Assembly: GCA_017453725.1 (NCBI GenBank)
Contig: JAFTEJ010000078.1
Span: 1 to 32,463, forward strand
DNA: 32,463 bases
Source: Clostridia bacterium
GTDB lineage: Bacteria; Bacillota; Clostridia; Oscillospirales; RGIG8002
Direction of reading: 5' to 3'
Shown here: in pieces, positions 22,492 to 31,227 of the stretch
Layout of the letters: every line of letters starts with the position of its first letter
Position numbering within the stretch: the first letter of the stretch is position 1
The notes under the pieces: model-generated
What the model saw: only the letters and a program-made list of their open reading frames with translations
What the model was told of the DNA's origin: nothing
Databases searched by the model: none
Program-made: the position numbers and the translations under genes

Positions 22492-24672
22492 ATGACCGAA
22501 AAATTCAACGTGACGGGAATGCACTGCGCGGCGTGTCAGGCGGCGGTCGAACGCGCCGTCAGAAAGCTCGACGGCGTTTCATCCGCGGACGTCAACCTGC
22601 TCGGCGCTTCGATGACCGTTGAATACGACGAAAACGCGCTTTCCGAAAAGGAGATACGCGCCGCGGTCAAGGCCGCCGGCTACAAGGCGGAGAAGGCGGA
22701 CGGCGCTCCGCGCCCCGAAAGCGACGAGGCGAAAACGCTCCTGCGCTGCTTCCTGCTCTCGCTGGCGTTCCTCGTCCCGCTGATGGCGCTGATGATACTG
22801 CATATGGCGGGCGCGACCCTGCCCGGCTTTATGACTCACGAATTCGTCGGATGGGCGCAGTTCGCGCTGACCGTTCCGATAACCGTTATCAACCGCAGGT
22901 TTTTCATAAGCGGCGGCAGGTCGCTCTTCCGCGGCTCGCCGAATATGGATACGCTCATCGCCGTCGGCTCAGCGGCTTCCTTCATCTACAGCTTCTATTC
23001 CCTGCTGACCGGCGGAGAACACTATTATTTCGACTCCGCCGCGATGATACTCACGCTGATAACGCTCGGCAAATACCTGGAGGCGCGTTCAAAGCGCGTC
23101 ACGGGCGACGCGCTCGAAGCGCTCGGGGATATGGCTCCGAAGACGGCGATCGTCGTCCGCGACGGAGCCGAAAGCGAGATACCCGCGAGCGAGCTGCGCG
23201 TCGGAGACGTCGTCGCGCTCAAGCCCGGGATGTCCGCGCCGGTCGACGGCACGGTAGTTGAGGGCAGCTCCTATCTCGACCAGTCCGCGGTGACCGGCGA
23301 AAGCGAATACGTTTTCAAGCAGGCGGGCGACACAATAATCTCAGCCTCCGTCAACCACGGCGGCTACCTGCGTTTCCGCGCCGACAGGGTCGGAGAGGAC
23401 ACCTCCTTCTCCCGCATCGTAAGGCTCGTTTCCGAAGCCGCCGCGTCGAAGGCGCCTATACAGCGCCTCGCGGACAAGATCGCCGGGGTCTTCGTTCCCG
23501 TCGTTATGGGCATAGCCGCGGTCACCCTCGCGGTGTGGCTGCTGCTCGGAGGCGGCTTCGAAGCCGCGCTGCTGCACGCGGTATCCGTCCTCGTCATCTC
23601 CTGCCCCTGCGCCCTCGGGCTCGCCGCGCCTGTCGCCGTTATGGTCGGCACGGGCAGAGGCGCGCAGCTTTCGATACTCTACGGCTCCGCCGAAATACTC
23701 GAACGCGCCGGGAAGATAACCGCCATCGCGCTCGACAAGACCGGCACCGTCACCTGCGGCAGACCGGAGGTCACGGACGTCGTTTCATTTGCCGAAGGCG
23801 ACCCGCTCCCCGCGGCCGCCGCACTCGAAGCGCTGTCCGAGCATCCGCTCGCTTCCGCGCTTTGCGCCCGCGCCGAAGGGCTCGCGCTGCCGGAGGTTTC
23901 CGACTTCATAAGCGTCACCGGCAAAGGCGTTTCAGGCACCGTAGGCGGCGTGCGCTGTCACGCCGGCAGCGCCGCGCTGATGGAGGAAAACGGCGTCGAT
24001 ATTTCCGACGCCGCCGAAAAAGCCGAGGCGCTGAAAGCCGAAGGCAAGACCGTCATATACTTCGCCGGGGGCGGCGCGCTCGCCGCGCTCTTCGCCGTCG
24101 CAGATCCGATACGCCCCACCTCCGCGGAAGCGGTCGCGGAGCTGAAAAGCTACGGCGTAAAGGTCCTTATGCTCACGGGGGACAACCCCTCCACCGCCGC
24201 CGTTATCGCCGCGAAGGCCGGCGTCGACGACGTCCGCGCCGGGCTTCTGCCGGAGGACAAGGAGGCGGCGCTGACCGCGCTCCGCGAAAGCGGCGAGATA
24301 ACCGCGATGGCGGGCGACGGCATAAACGACGCGCCCGCGCTCGCGAAGGCGGACGTCGGAATCTCTATGGGCGCGGGAACGGACATCGCGCTGAAATCCT
24401 CCGACATAGTCCTGCTCCGCGACGACCTCGCAGACCTGCCGACCGCGATACGCCTCAGCCGCGCGGTCCTGCGCAACATAAAGCAGAACTTCTTCTGGGC
24501 GCTCTTCTACAACGCCCTGTGCATACCGCTCGCGGCGGGAGCCTTCTCCTCACTGCTCGGCTGGGAGCTCTCCCCCGTTTACGCCGCCGCCGCGATGAGC
24601 GCCAGCTCGCTCTTCGTCGTCGGCAACTCGCTGCGCCTGCGCTTCTTCAAGCCGGCGAAAAAAGACAAATAA
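22492..24672 (+). CDS. copA: Copper-translocating P-type ATPase
   Basis: A 726-residue P1B-type ATPase that exports Cu(I) across the membrane. One N-terminal heavy-metal domain carries GMHCAAC (residues 8-14). The actuator motif TGES is near residue 268, the ion-path CPC (SCPCALGLAAPVAV) near 370, the phosphorylation site DKTGTVT near 415, the HP dipeptide (SEHPLA) near 450, and GDGINDAPAL near 608. The last helices contain FYNALCIPLAAGAF and MSASSLFVVGNSLRL, whose Asn, Tyr, Met and Ser residues match the Cu(I) subgroup. Length is normal for a one-HMA form. It has its own promoter. hisS follows after 25 bp without a terminator, so partial read-through is likely. No copper sensor or chaperone gene is adjacent. 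Confidence 0.95.
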   Translation: MTEKFNVTGMHCAACQAAVERAVRKLDGVSSADVNLLGASMTVEYDENALSEKEIRAAVKAAGYKAEKADGAPRPESDEAKTLLRCFLLSLAFLVPLMALMILHMAGATLPGFMTHEFVGWAQFALTVPITVINRRFFISGGRSLFRGSPNMDTLIAVGSAASFIYSFYSLLTGGEHYYFDSAAMILTLITLGKYLEARSKRVTGDALEALGDMAPKTAIVVRDGAESEIPASELRVGDVVALKPGMSAPVDGTVVEGSSYLDQSAVTGESEYVFKQAGDTIISASVNHGGYLRFRADRVGEDTSFSRIVRLVSEAAASKAPIQRLADKIAGVFVPVVMGIAAVTLAVWLLLGGGFEAALLHAVSVLVISCPCALGLAAPVAVMVGTGRGAQLSILYGSAEILERAGKITAIALDKTGTVTCGRPEVTDVVSFAEGDPLPAAAALEALSEHPLASALCARAEGLALPEVSDFISVTGKGVSGTVGGVRCHAGSAALMEENGVDISDAAEKAEALKAEGKTVIYFAGGGALAALFAVADPIRPTSAEAVAELKSYGVKVLMLTGDNPSTAAVIAAKAGVDDVRAGLLPEDKEAALTALRESGEITAMAGDGINDAPALAKADVGISMGAGTDIALKSSDIVLLRDDLADLPTAIRLSRAVLRNIKQNFFWALFYNALCIPLAAGAFSSLLGWELSPVYAAAAMSASSLFVVGNSLRLRFFKPAKKDK

Positions 24673-24697
24673 AACACACGATACATAAGAAAGGCGA

Positions 24698-25960
24698 ATG
24701 ACGATGGCTCTTATCACCACCGCTCCGAGAGGGACGCAGGACCTGCTCCCCGAAAACAGCTTCAAAAACCAATGGCTCGAAAGCACGCTCGCGAAGACGG
24801 CGGCGGACTTCGGCTTCTCCGAGATCCGCTTCCCGACCTTCGAGCACACCGAGCTTTTCAACCGCTCCGTCGGCGACACGACCGACATCGTGCAAAAGGA
24901 AATGTATACCTTCGAGGATAAGGGCGGCAGAAGCATCACGCTGCGCCCGGAGGGCACGGCCAGCGCGATGCGCCTTATGCTCGAAAACGGGCTCGACAAG
25001 GGTCTGCTCCCCGTCAAGGCGTATTACCTCATCCCCTGCTTCCGCTACGAGAAGCCGCAGGCGGGGCGTCTGCGCGAGTTCCACCAGTTCGGCGTGGAGT
25101 TCTTCGGCTCCGCGACTCCGAAGGCGGACTGCGAGATAATCGCGCTCGCCGACGAATGCATCCGCAGGCTCGGCGTCAGGGGCGTTTCGCTCAACATCAA
25201 CTCCATCGGCTGCCCCGAATGCCGCGCCGAATACAGAACCGCGCTCGTCGAATACTTCAAAAAGCGCGAGGACAAGCTCTGCAAGCAGTGCCGCGAACGG
25301 CTCGCGACCAACCCGCTGCGCGTCCTCGACTGCAAGGATACCGACTGCGACGGCGACGTTGAAAACGCGCCGGTTATAACCGATTACCTCTGCGGCGAAT
25401 GCCGCGAGCACTTCGAGCAGGTCAAGACGCTGCTCACCGAAAGCGGCGTCGCCTTCTCCGTCAACCCCCGCATCGTGCGCGGGCTCGACTACTATAACGG
25501 TATCGTCTTCGAGTTCATTTCGAGCGACATCGGAGCGCAGGGCACGGTGTGCGGCGGAGGCCGCTACGACGGGCTCTCCGCGCAAATGGGCGGCTCCCCG
25601 ATATGCGGGCTCGGCTTCGGGATGGGGCTGGAGCGTATGCTGCTCCTGCTCGAAAAACAGGGGCTGCTCCCCGACTCCGGCAACGGCTGCCGCGTCTTCA
25701 TCGGCTCGATGGGCGAAGCCGCCGGGAAGGAAGCCTTCCGCATCGCGCTTGAGCTTCGCCGCGAAGGCGTCGCCGCCGAATACGACTCCGTCGGCAGGAG
25801 CGTCAAGGCGCAGATGAAATACGCCGATAAGATCAACGCCGAATACACCGTCGTCCTCGGCGACTCCGAGCTCGAAAGCGGCGTCTGCCGCCTCAAACGC
25901 ATGAGCGACGGCGAAACGAAGGAACTCGCAATTTCCGACCTCGGCGGCTTCTTTCGCTGA
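24698..25960 (+). CDS. hisS: Histidyl-tRNA synthetase
   Basis: A 420-residue class II aminoacyl-tRNA synthetase. It shows APRGTQDLLP at the start, the motif 2 region CFRYEKPQAGRLREFHQFGVEFFG with RPEGT before it, the histidine-specific GLDYYNGIVFE, GGGRYDGL, and motif 3 GLGFGMGLERM. A cysteine-rich insert (CPECRAEYR, CKQCRERL, DCKDTDCDGD, CGECREHF) is of the kind seen in clostridial HisS and may bind metal. The C-terminal anticodon-binding domain is complete. Two ATG codons (24698, 24704) share the same AAAGG site; the first is given. No T-box leader was found in the 25-bp gap after copA. Confidence 0.96.
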   Translation: MTMALITTAPRGTQDLLPENSFKNQWLESTLAKTAADFGFSEIRFPTFEHTELFNRSVGDTTDIVQKEMYTFEDKGGRSITLRPEGTASAMRLMLENGLDKGLLPVKAYYLIPCFRYEKPQAGRLREFHQFGVEFFGSATPKADCEIIALADECIRRLGVRGVSLNINSIGCPECRAEYRTALVEYFKKREDKLCKQCRERLATNPLRVLDCKDTDCDGDVENAPVITDYLCGECREHFEQVKTLLTESGVAFSVNPRIVRGLDYYNGIVFEFISSDIGAQGTVCGGGRYDGLSAQMGGSPICGLGFGMGLERMLLLLEKQGLLPDSGNGCRVFIGSMGEAAGKEAFRIALELRREGVAAEYDSVGRSVKAQMKYADKINAEYTVVLGDSELESGVCRLKRMSDGETKELAISDLGGFFR

Positions 25961-25968
25961 TTTCTCAC

Positions 25969-25988
25969 CCGTCGGTAACGGATTTTTC
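25969..25988 (+). terminator. Weak terminator after hisS
   Basis: CCGT-cggta-ACGG followed by ATTTTTC, just after the hisS stop. The stem is only four base pairs, so termination would be partial. The next 66 bases up to the ABC ATPase gene hold no clear promoter. Confidence 0.35.
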
Positions 25989-26054
25989 ACGATTTATTGA
26001 TAAGATATTCAAGGAGCGGCACCGCCGCATTCTCACGAAAGGACTGACGTCCGC

Positions 26055-27050
26055 TTGATCACCGTAACGAATCTGACAAAGAAATACGGAAAGAAAGCCG
26101 CCGTGGACAACATCTCGTTCACGGTCAGCGAGGGCGAGATCGTCGGCTTCCTCGGTCCGAACGGCGCCGGGAAGACGACGACGATGAACATTCTGACCGG
26201 CTACCTTTCCATGACCTCCGGCTGCGCCTCCGTCGGCGGCTTCGACATACTCGAAAGCCCCAACGAGGCGAAAAGCCTCATCGGCTACCTCCCGGAGCAT
26301 CCTCCGCTCTATTCCGATATGACGGTGGACGCCTACCTGAAGTTCGTCTTCAGCCTCAAGAAGTGCAAGGGGCTCGATATGAAGGCGCACATCGCGCAGA
26401 TATGCGACGTCGTGAAGCTCTCCGACGTCCGCGGCCGCATAATCGGGCACCTTTCCAAGGGCTATCAGCAGCGCGTCGGGCTCGCGCAGGCGCTAATCGG
26501 CAATCCGCCGGTGCTTATTCTCGACGAGCCGACTGTCGGACTCGATCCGCGGCAGATAATCGAGATACGCGACCTGATAAAGGACCTCGGCAAACAGCGC
26601 ACCGTTATACTCAGCTCACACATACTGCCCGAGGTACAGGCGATATGCGGGCGCATAATCGTCATAAACCGCGGCAGGCTCGTTGCGGACGACTCCGCCG
26701 AAAACCTCACGCGAAACGCCGGCGGCAAGCCCGTCTACTCCGTCACCATCGACGGCGCGGAGGGACAGGTCATCGCCGCGCTGCGCGGCATAGCAGGAGT
26801 CACATCCGTCAAGCGCGTCGCGGAGCCCGAAAAGGGCACATTCGAATACCTCGTCGAGGCGGAAAAGGACACGGATATACGCAAGGCGATATTCAACGTC
26901 TGCGTTTCGCTCGGCACGCCGCTGATCGAAACGCACCCCGTCGCCTCGTCGCTCGAGGACGTCTTCATCAATCTCACCGGCGGCTCGCGCAGAGCGCCCG
27001 GCGGCAAGGCGAAGCGCTCCGTCAGAAAGAGAGAGGAGGACGACCGCTGA
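26055..27050 (+). CDS. ABC transporter ATPase, GldA-like
   Basis: A 331-residue ATPase of the ABC-2 export type. Walker A is GPNGAGKTT (about residue 36), the signature is LSKGYQQRVGLAQ, Walker B is VLILDEPTVGLDP, and the switch histidine is in LSSHILPE. The C-terminal 100 residues are the usual extra domain, and the tail is basic (KAKRSVRKREEDDR). Closest by context and order is the GldA component of the GldAFG set, which in Bacteroidota supports gliding and in Clostridia has no assigned role. The start is TTG at 26055, with AAAGGA 11 bases upstream; no ATG or GTG fits the family N-terminus MITVTNLTKKYG. The stop overlaps the permease start (TGATG). Confidence 0.9.
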   Translation: MITVTNLTKKYGKKAAVDNISFTVSEGEIVGFLGPNGAGKTTTMNILTGYLSMTSGCASVGGFDILESPNEAKSLIGYLPEHPPLYSDMTVDAYLKFVFSLKKCKGLDMKAHIAQICDVVKLSDVRGRIIGHLSKGYQQRVGLAQALIGNPPVLILDEPTVGLDPRQIIEIRDLIKDLGKQRTVILSSHILPEVQAICGRIIVINRGRLVADDSAENLTRNAGGKPVYSVTIDGAEGQVIAALRGIAGVTSVKRVAEPEKGTFEYLVEAEKDTDIRKAIFNVCVSLGTPLIETHPVASSLEDVFINLTGGSRRAPGGKAKRSVRKREEDDR

Positions 27051-27769
27051 TGCTTACGATATTCAAACGCGAGTTCAAGACCTATTTCACCTCGGTCATC
27101 GGCTATGTTTTCTTCACGCTGTTTATGATTTTCTACGGCGTATTCTTCTACGTTTCCATCATCGGAGGCGAAAAGAGCGGGATAGTTTCGAGCGGAATGT
27201 CCAACTTCTTCGGAATGATCTATTTCGTGCTCGTGCTTCTCGTTCCGGTGCTGACGATGCGCCTGCTCAGCGAGGAGCGCAAGCAGAAAACGGATCAGCT
27301 CCTGCTCACCTCCCCCGTCGGACTCGGGCAGATAGTTACCGGCAAGTTCTTATCCGCCTTCGCCATCTATTCCATCGCCGTCGGGACGACCGCGTTTTTC
27401 GCGATAGTCATCGCGGCGCACGGCAAGCTCAACTTCGTCGAGTATATAGGGATGGTCGTCGGCATACTGCTCATCGGCGCGGCGCTCATCGCCGTCGGCG
27501 AATTCATCTCCGCTCTGACGGAAAGCCAGGTGGTCGCGGCGTTCGCGACCTTCGGCGCGATAGTGCTTACCTTCGTGCCGGTGCTCCTATCCTCGATAGT
27601 TTCAAGCTCGCTGCTGAAAACGCTGCTGGGGCTCATCTCGCTGCACACGCGTTACACCGACTTCACCAGCGGCATATTCGACATAAGCAACATCCTGTTT
27701 TATATAAGCTTCACCGCCGTTTTCCTCTTCCTCACCGTGAGAGTGATGGAACGGCGCAGATGGTCTTAA
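27050..27769 (+). CDS. ABC-2 type permease, GldF-like
   Basis: A 239-residue membrane protein with about six transmembrane segments. It starts MLTIFKREFKTYFTSVIGYVFFTLFMIFYGVFFYVSI, as in GldF/ABC-2 permeases. The cytoplasmic loop LTMRLLSEERKQKTDQLLLTSPVGLGQIVTGKFLSA, the usual coupling-helix region, follows. The ATG overlaps the stop of the ATPase gene by one base. It should form the membrane pore for the ATPase, as a homodimer or with the GldG-like protein. The substrate is unknown. The next gene starts 13 bp downstream behind AAAGGAGG. Confidence 0.92.
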   Translation: MLTIFKREFKTYFTSVIGYVFFTLFMIFYGVFFYVSIIGGEKSGIVSSGMSNFFGMIYFVLVLLVPVLTMRLLSEERKQKTDQLLLTSPVGLGQIVTGKFLSAFAIYSIAVGTTAFFAIVIAAHGKLNFVEYIGMVVGILLIGAALIAVGEFISALTESQVVAAFATFGAIVLTFVPVLLSSIVSSSLLKTLLGLISLHTRYTDFTSGIFDISNILFYISFTAVFLFLTVRVMERRRWS

Positions 27770-27782
27770 AGGAGGCGCGGAT

Positions 27783-29372
27783 ATGAACGGCAATCTCAAC
27801 GGCGCCCCAAAGGGTAATATTCAGGAAACGCCGAAAAAGCGCTTCTTCTCCAACCCGCGCTTTAAGCACGGCTCCCTCGCGACGGCGATAACGGTCGTCG
27901 TCATCGCGGTCATACTCCTGCTCAACGTCGCCGTGACGCTCATCGGCGAGCGCGTCGACCTGCGCTTCGACATCACGGCGAACCATCTCTTCTCGCTGAC
28001 CGACGAGGCGAAGGCGTACTTCGAATCCGTCGACAGCGACGTTACGATAACGGTGCTTTCGTCGGAGCAGAGTCTGAAGACCTTCTCCGCCTTCACCGAC
28101 GCGGGCTACGACGGCGCGATCTACGAAGCGCCGATACGCCGCCTGCCGGAGATACTCTCCGACGTCGCGAAAAACGAGCGTATCACGGTCAAATACGTCG
28201 ATATGGACGCCAACCCGAACTACCTCAATAAGTACAATATGATTTCGCAGCCGTCGCGCCCGGAGCTGTGTATGCTGGTCGAGAGCGCCAAGCGCTACAA
28301 GCTCATCGAGCTGACCGACTTCATCAACACCGACTTCGGCGAAACGACGAGCTATAACACCGATTCCGACACTTATACCTATTACTACTTCACCGAGCAG
28401 CCGCTGGTCAACGCGGTCGGCTATGTTCTGCGCGACGATGTCGTCTCCGTCGCCGTTGTGAACGGGCACGGCGAACGCACCGAGGACGAGAGCAGCCTCG
28501 CCTTCATCAGCGGGATATTTGAGGATAACGGCTTGAAGGTCGAGGTCATAGACTTCGCGAAGGACGCGATCCCGCAGGACGCCAAGTTCCTCGCCGTCGT
28601 CGCTCCGCAGCGCGACTTCTCGCAGGCGGAGATCGAAAAGCTCAACGACTTCCTCGAAAACGGCAAGGACCACGGCCGCAATCTGCTCTACTTCGACGGC
28701 GGCACCGCCGATCTGCCGAATCTTTATGCTTTCCTCGCCGACGGCTGGGGCGTGAAAATCGATCCCGACTCCCGCGTTTACGATCAGGATAACTGCTTCG
28801 TTTATCCCTTCTGCGTCTTCTCCGAATACGCCGACAGCGACATAACAAAGGCGCTCGCGGATTCCGGGACAAAGACGCTGATAAACAATCCCGAGCCGAT
28901 CGAGGTGCTCTGGGAGGAGCGCGACATACGCTCCGTTACCGCGCTGATGAGCACATACGACACCTCTTTCAAACGCGCCGCCTCCGAAACGCCGGACGCC
29001 AATTCCGCCGCCGCGATAACCAAGCGCGACGACGACGTCACCGGCAGCTACGCCGTTATGACCCTGACCCGCAAACGCAACGCCAACCTGCCGGTCGAGG
29101 AGTCCTCCGGCGTGCTCGTGACGAGCGTAGGCTTCCTCGATTACTATTCCTCATCGAACTCCTTCGGCAACGGAACGCTCATCACCGGCATACTCGAATC
29201 GATGCAGGAGAAGTCCGACCCCGTCACCATCGTCAAAAAAGACCTCTCCGCCGAGGTCATCGACCTGACCAACAGTCAGATCAAGACATTCGCGCTGATA
29301 TTCTCGATACTGATCCCCGTCGTTATGATAGGCGTCGGCACGTTCGTTTTCATCAAGAGGAAGAACCTATGA
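27783..29372 (+). CDS. GldG-family ABC transporter auxiliary protein
   Basis: A 529-residue membrane-anchored protein of the GldG/ABC_transp_aux family. A cytoplasmic N-terminal tail (about 35 residues) leads into a first transmembrane helix (TAITVVVIAVILLLNVAVTLIG). Then comes the family hallmark RVDLRFDITANHLFSLTDEAKAYFESVDSDVTITVL. A large extracytoplasmic part follows, including VNGHGERTEDESS and LLYFDGGTADLPNLYAFLADGWGV. A second helix close to the C-terminus (FALIFSILIPVVMIGVGTFVF) ends in KRKNL. Family members act with GldA and GldF; the exported substrate is not known. The last four bases overlap the DUF4340 gene (ATGA). Confidence 0.9.
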   Translation: MNGNLNGAPKGNIQETPKKRFFSNPRFKHGSLATAITVVVIAVILLLNVAVTLIGERVDLRFDITANHLFSLTDEAKAYFESVDSDVTITVLSSEQSLKTFSAFTDAGYDGAIYEAPIRRLPEILSDVAKNERITVKYVDMDANPNYLNKYNMISQPSRPELCMLVESAKRYKLIELTDFINTDFGETTSYNTDSDTYTYYYFTEQPLVNAVGYVLRDDVVSVAVVNGHGERTEDESSLAFISGIFEDNGLKVEVIDFAKDAIPQDAKFLAVVAPQRDFSQAEIEKLNDFLENGKDHGRNLLYFDGGTADLPNLYAFLADGWGVKIDPDSRVYDQDNCFVYPFCVFSEYADSDITKALADSGTKTLINNPEPIEVLWEERDIRSVTALMSTYDTSFKRAASETPDANSAAAITKRDDDVTGSYAVMTLTRKRNANLPVEESSGVLVTSVGFLDYYSSSNSFGNGTLITGILESMQEKSDPVTIVKKDLSAEVIDLTNSQIKTFALIFSILIPVVMIGVGTFVFIKRKNL

Positions 29373-30766
29373 GCAAGAATAAGCGCCTGCTTATAATACT
29401 GCTTGCGATCGCCGCGGTACTCGCCGCGGGAGTCGCCGTCATACTCCTGACCGCGCCGGCGGAGACCGTTTCCTCGTCCGAGCCGGACGAGGCGGTCGTT
29501 ATGTATTCCGTGACGCGAGATCAGTTCCTGCGCGCGTCGGTCACCAACGAATCCGGCGGCTTCACGCTCGTGAAAACCGCCGACGGCGGCTACACCGTCG
29601 AGGAGGCCGAGGGCTTCGAGACGAACGACTATTCCACCGGCTGGGTCGGCGACAAGCTGCTCGCGCCGAACGCCTCGCGTACCGTTTCCTCGCCCGGTCC
29701 GCTCTCGGAATACGGGCTTGACTCCCCCGCGGCGACCTGCCGCGTCGAGCTTTCCGACGGCACGGCGAAAACGCTTCTGCTCGGCGGCGAAGCCCCATCC
29801 GGCGGACGCTATATGGCGCTCGAGGGCGAGGAGGGCGTTTACATCGTCACCCACAACCTGCCGCTTTATCTCACGCGCTCGGCGGCGTCCTACGTCGAGA
29901 CCGACGTCATACCCACGAAGGACGACTACCCCGAAGGCACCGATACCAACGTCAAATACGTCTTCCTCGGCGGCAAAAAGCGCGCCGAGAACGTCGAGAT
30001 AATCATGGACCCGAACTACGTCAGCGACGAAACCGCCTCCACCCCCTACGTTATGACGCAGCCCATCGAGTACCCCGTCAACTCCACGACGACGGGCGAC
30101 CTGGTCACCTACGCTTCGGGAATGAGCTTCACGGAGTGCGCCGAGATACGGCTGACGCCGGAGCGCCTCGCGTTCTACGGGCTCGACGACCCCGACTATA
30201 CGCTCGTATTCCGCTTCGCGGAAAGCGAGGTGCGCATAGACTTCGCCGACGCGGGCGACTTCTGCTACGCGAAGATGGACGGCTTCGACGCGGTATTCAT
30301 CGCCTACCCGACCTACACCTCGTTCCTCTCCGACCCCGCGGATAAGTATATGTCTCGCCTGACCTTCACGAAGTCGCTCTCCGCGCTCGCGGGGCTCACC
30401 GTGACCTCCGCAGACGGCACGCACGTCTTCCGCGTCGAGCACCCGGACGGCGAGACCGTTCCCTACTGCGGAAGCCTTAAGCTCGACGCCGACAACTTCA
30501 AGCAGTTCTACGAGAACCTCATAATGACCCTTTCCGAAGGCCGTACCGACGCGACTCCGAGCGGGCCCGCGTACCTGACGCTTATCTACTCCTTCAACGA
30601 CGGCAGTCCCGACGTCAAGGTCGAGTTCGTGCACGTCAACAATCTGCGATACGCCTACCTCATCGACGGCGAAGGCAGCTTCTTTATGCTCAAATCGCAG
30701 GTCGACGCCATCGTTTCGGACGCCGCGCTCGTCGCCGAAAACAAGCCGGTCAAGAGCACCATCTGA
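29369..30766 (+). CDS. DUF4340 domain protein, membrane anchored
   Basis: A 465-residue protein with an N-terminal membrane anchor or uncleaved signal (about 5-27: RLLIILLAIAAVLAAGVAVILLTA). The large extracytoplasmic part is beta-rich and repetitive, in the pattern of DUF4340 (for example LSEYGLDSPAATCRVELSDGTAKTLLLGGEAPSGGRYMAL and YGLDDPDYTLVFRF). DUF4340 genes commonly follow GldG-type genes; the role is unknown, possibly an external partner of the transporter. The start overlaps the GldG-like stop by four bases, so the two are translationally coupled. It is the last gene of the operon, and a terminator-like hairpin follows about 90 bp on. No catalytic motif was recognised. Confidence 0.88.
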   Translation: MSKNKRLLIILLAIAAVLAAGVAVILLTAPAETVSSSEPDEAVVMYSVTRDQFLRASVTNESGGFTLVKTADGGYTVEEAEGFETNDYSTGWVGDKLLAPNASRTVSSPGPLSEYGLDSPAATCRVELSDGTAKTLLLGGEAPSGGRYMALEGEEGVYIVTHNLPLYLTRSAASYVETDVIPTKDDYPEGTDTNVKYVFLGGKKRAENVEIIMDPNYVSDETASTPYVMTQPIEYPVNSTTTGDLVTYASGMSFTECAEIRLTPERLAFYGLDDPDYTLVFRFAESEVRIDFADAGDFCYAKMDGFDAVFIAYPTYTSFLSDPADKYMSRLTFTKSLSALAGLTVTSADGTHVFRVEHPDGETVPYCGSLKLDADNFKQFYENLIMTLSEGRTDATPSGPAYLTLIYSFNDGSPDVKVEFVHVNNLRYAYLIDGEGSFFMLKSQVDAIVSDAALVAENKPVKSTI

Positions 30767-30827
30767 CCGTGCTTTTCCGGCCGGATTCCGCCTTTCGCAA
30801 AGCCTGAAAAATATTTGCGGAAAAGTG

Positions 30828-30856
30828 TTTACTTTTATGCTTTTTAGTGTTAAAAT
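30828..30856 (+). promoter_or_regulatory. Promoter of the yerC-like gene
   Basis: -35 TTTACT (30828-30833), 17-bp spacer, -10 TAAAAT (30851-30856). It is followed almost at once by a hairpin with a T run, so promoter and terminator overlap here. Confidence 0.7.
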
Positions 30857-30882
30857 GCGTACGTGAAAGCGTGCGCATTTTT
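30856..30882 (+). terminator. Intrinsic terminator or attenuator after the DUF4340 gene
   Basis: TGCGTACG-tgaaag-CGTGCGCA forms an 8-bp stem with one G-U pair, followed by five T. It begins at the last base of the yerC-like promoter -10. Only transcripts entering from the ABC operon contain the complete stem, so it most likely ends that operon. Confidence 0.65.
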
Positions 30883-30911
30883 CGTGCGCTTTGCTATTAT
30901 CACGAAAGGAT

Positions 30912-30927
30912 GCGCGGGCCACCGCGC
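30912..30927 (+). other. Hairpin between ribosome site and start of the yerC-like gene
   Basis: GCGCGG-gcca-CCGCGC, a perfect 6-bp GC stem, lies between the AAAGGA at 30905-30910 and the ATG at 30937. Unfolded, the spacing (26 nt) is too long for initiation; folding would shorten it. Confidence 0.5.
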
Positions 30928-30936
30928 GGTACCGAA

Positions 30937-31227
30937 ATGGTTAACAAGACCGCAGACCCCCAGACCGACAGCCTTTTTGACGCGATTCTTTCTCTCAAAA
31001 CGCGCGAGGAATGCTACGTCTTCTTCGACGACGTATGCACCGAAAACGAGATCAACACGATGGCGCAGCGCTTCGCGGTGGCGCGGCTGCTGCTCGAAGG
31101 CGACGTATACGCCGATATAATCGGGAGGACGAGGGCTTCAACCGCCACCGTCAGCCGCGTCAAACGCTGCCTGAAATACGGCAGCGGCGGCTACAGACTC
31201 GGCGCCGAAAGGCTGGAGAAGAAATGA
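30937..31227 (+). CDS. YerC/YecD-family TrpR-like DNA-binding protein
   Basis: A 96-residue helical protein of the TrpR-related YerC/YecD family. The hallmark is TDSLFDAILSLKTREECYVFFDDVCTENEINTMAQRFAVARLLLEGDVYADIIGRTRASTATVSRVKRCLKYGSGGY, with a helix-turn-helix at IIGRTRASTATVSRVKRCL. It should bind DNA as a dimer; its targets in Bacillota are not known. The start is uncertain. ATG at 30937 fits the family N-terminus but has no close ribosome site. An in-frame ATG at 30910 directly abuts GAAAGG, too close to use it. The methyltransferase start overlaps its stop (ATGA), so the two are coupled. Confidence 0.9.
   Translation: MVNKTADPQTDSLFDAILSLKTREECYVFFDDVCTENEINTMAQRFAVARLLLEGDVYADIIGRTRASTATVSRVKRCLKYGSGGYRLGAERLEKK

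Noticed and set aside
24673-24697. T-box leader in front of hisS
   Set aside because: The gap after copA is 25 bp, too short for a T-box.
24647-25990. Long minus-strand frame (447 codons) opposite hisS
   Set aside because: hisS on the plus strand shows all class II synthetase motifs; the reverse frame is compositional.
29276-30922. Long minus-strand frame (548 codons) opposite the DUF4340 gene
   Set aside because: It is a shadow of codon bias. It spans the end of the GldG-like gene, the whole DUF4340 gene and the yerC promoter, with no ribosome site or family motif.
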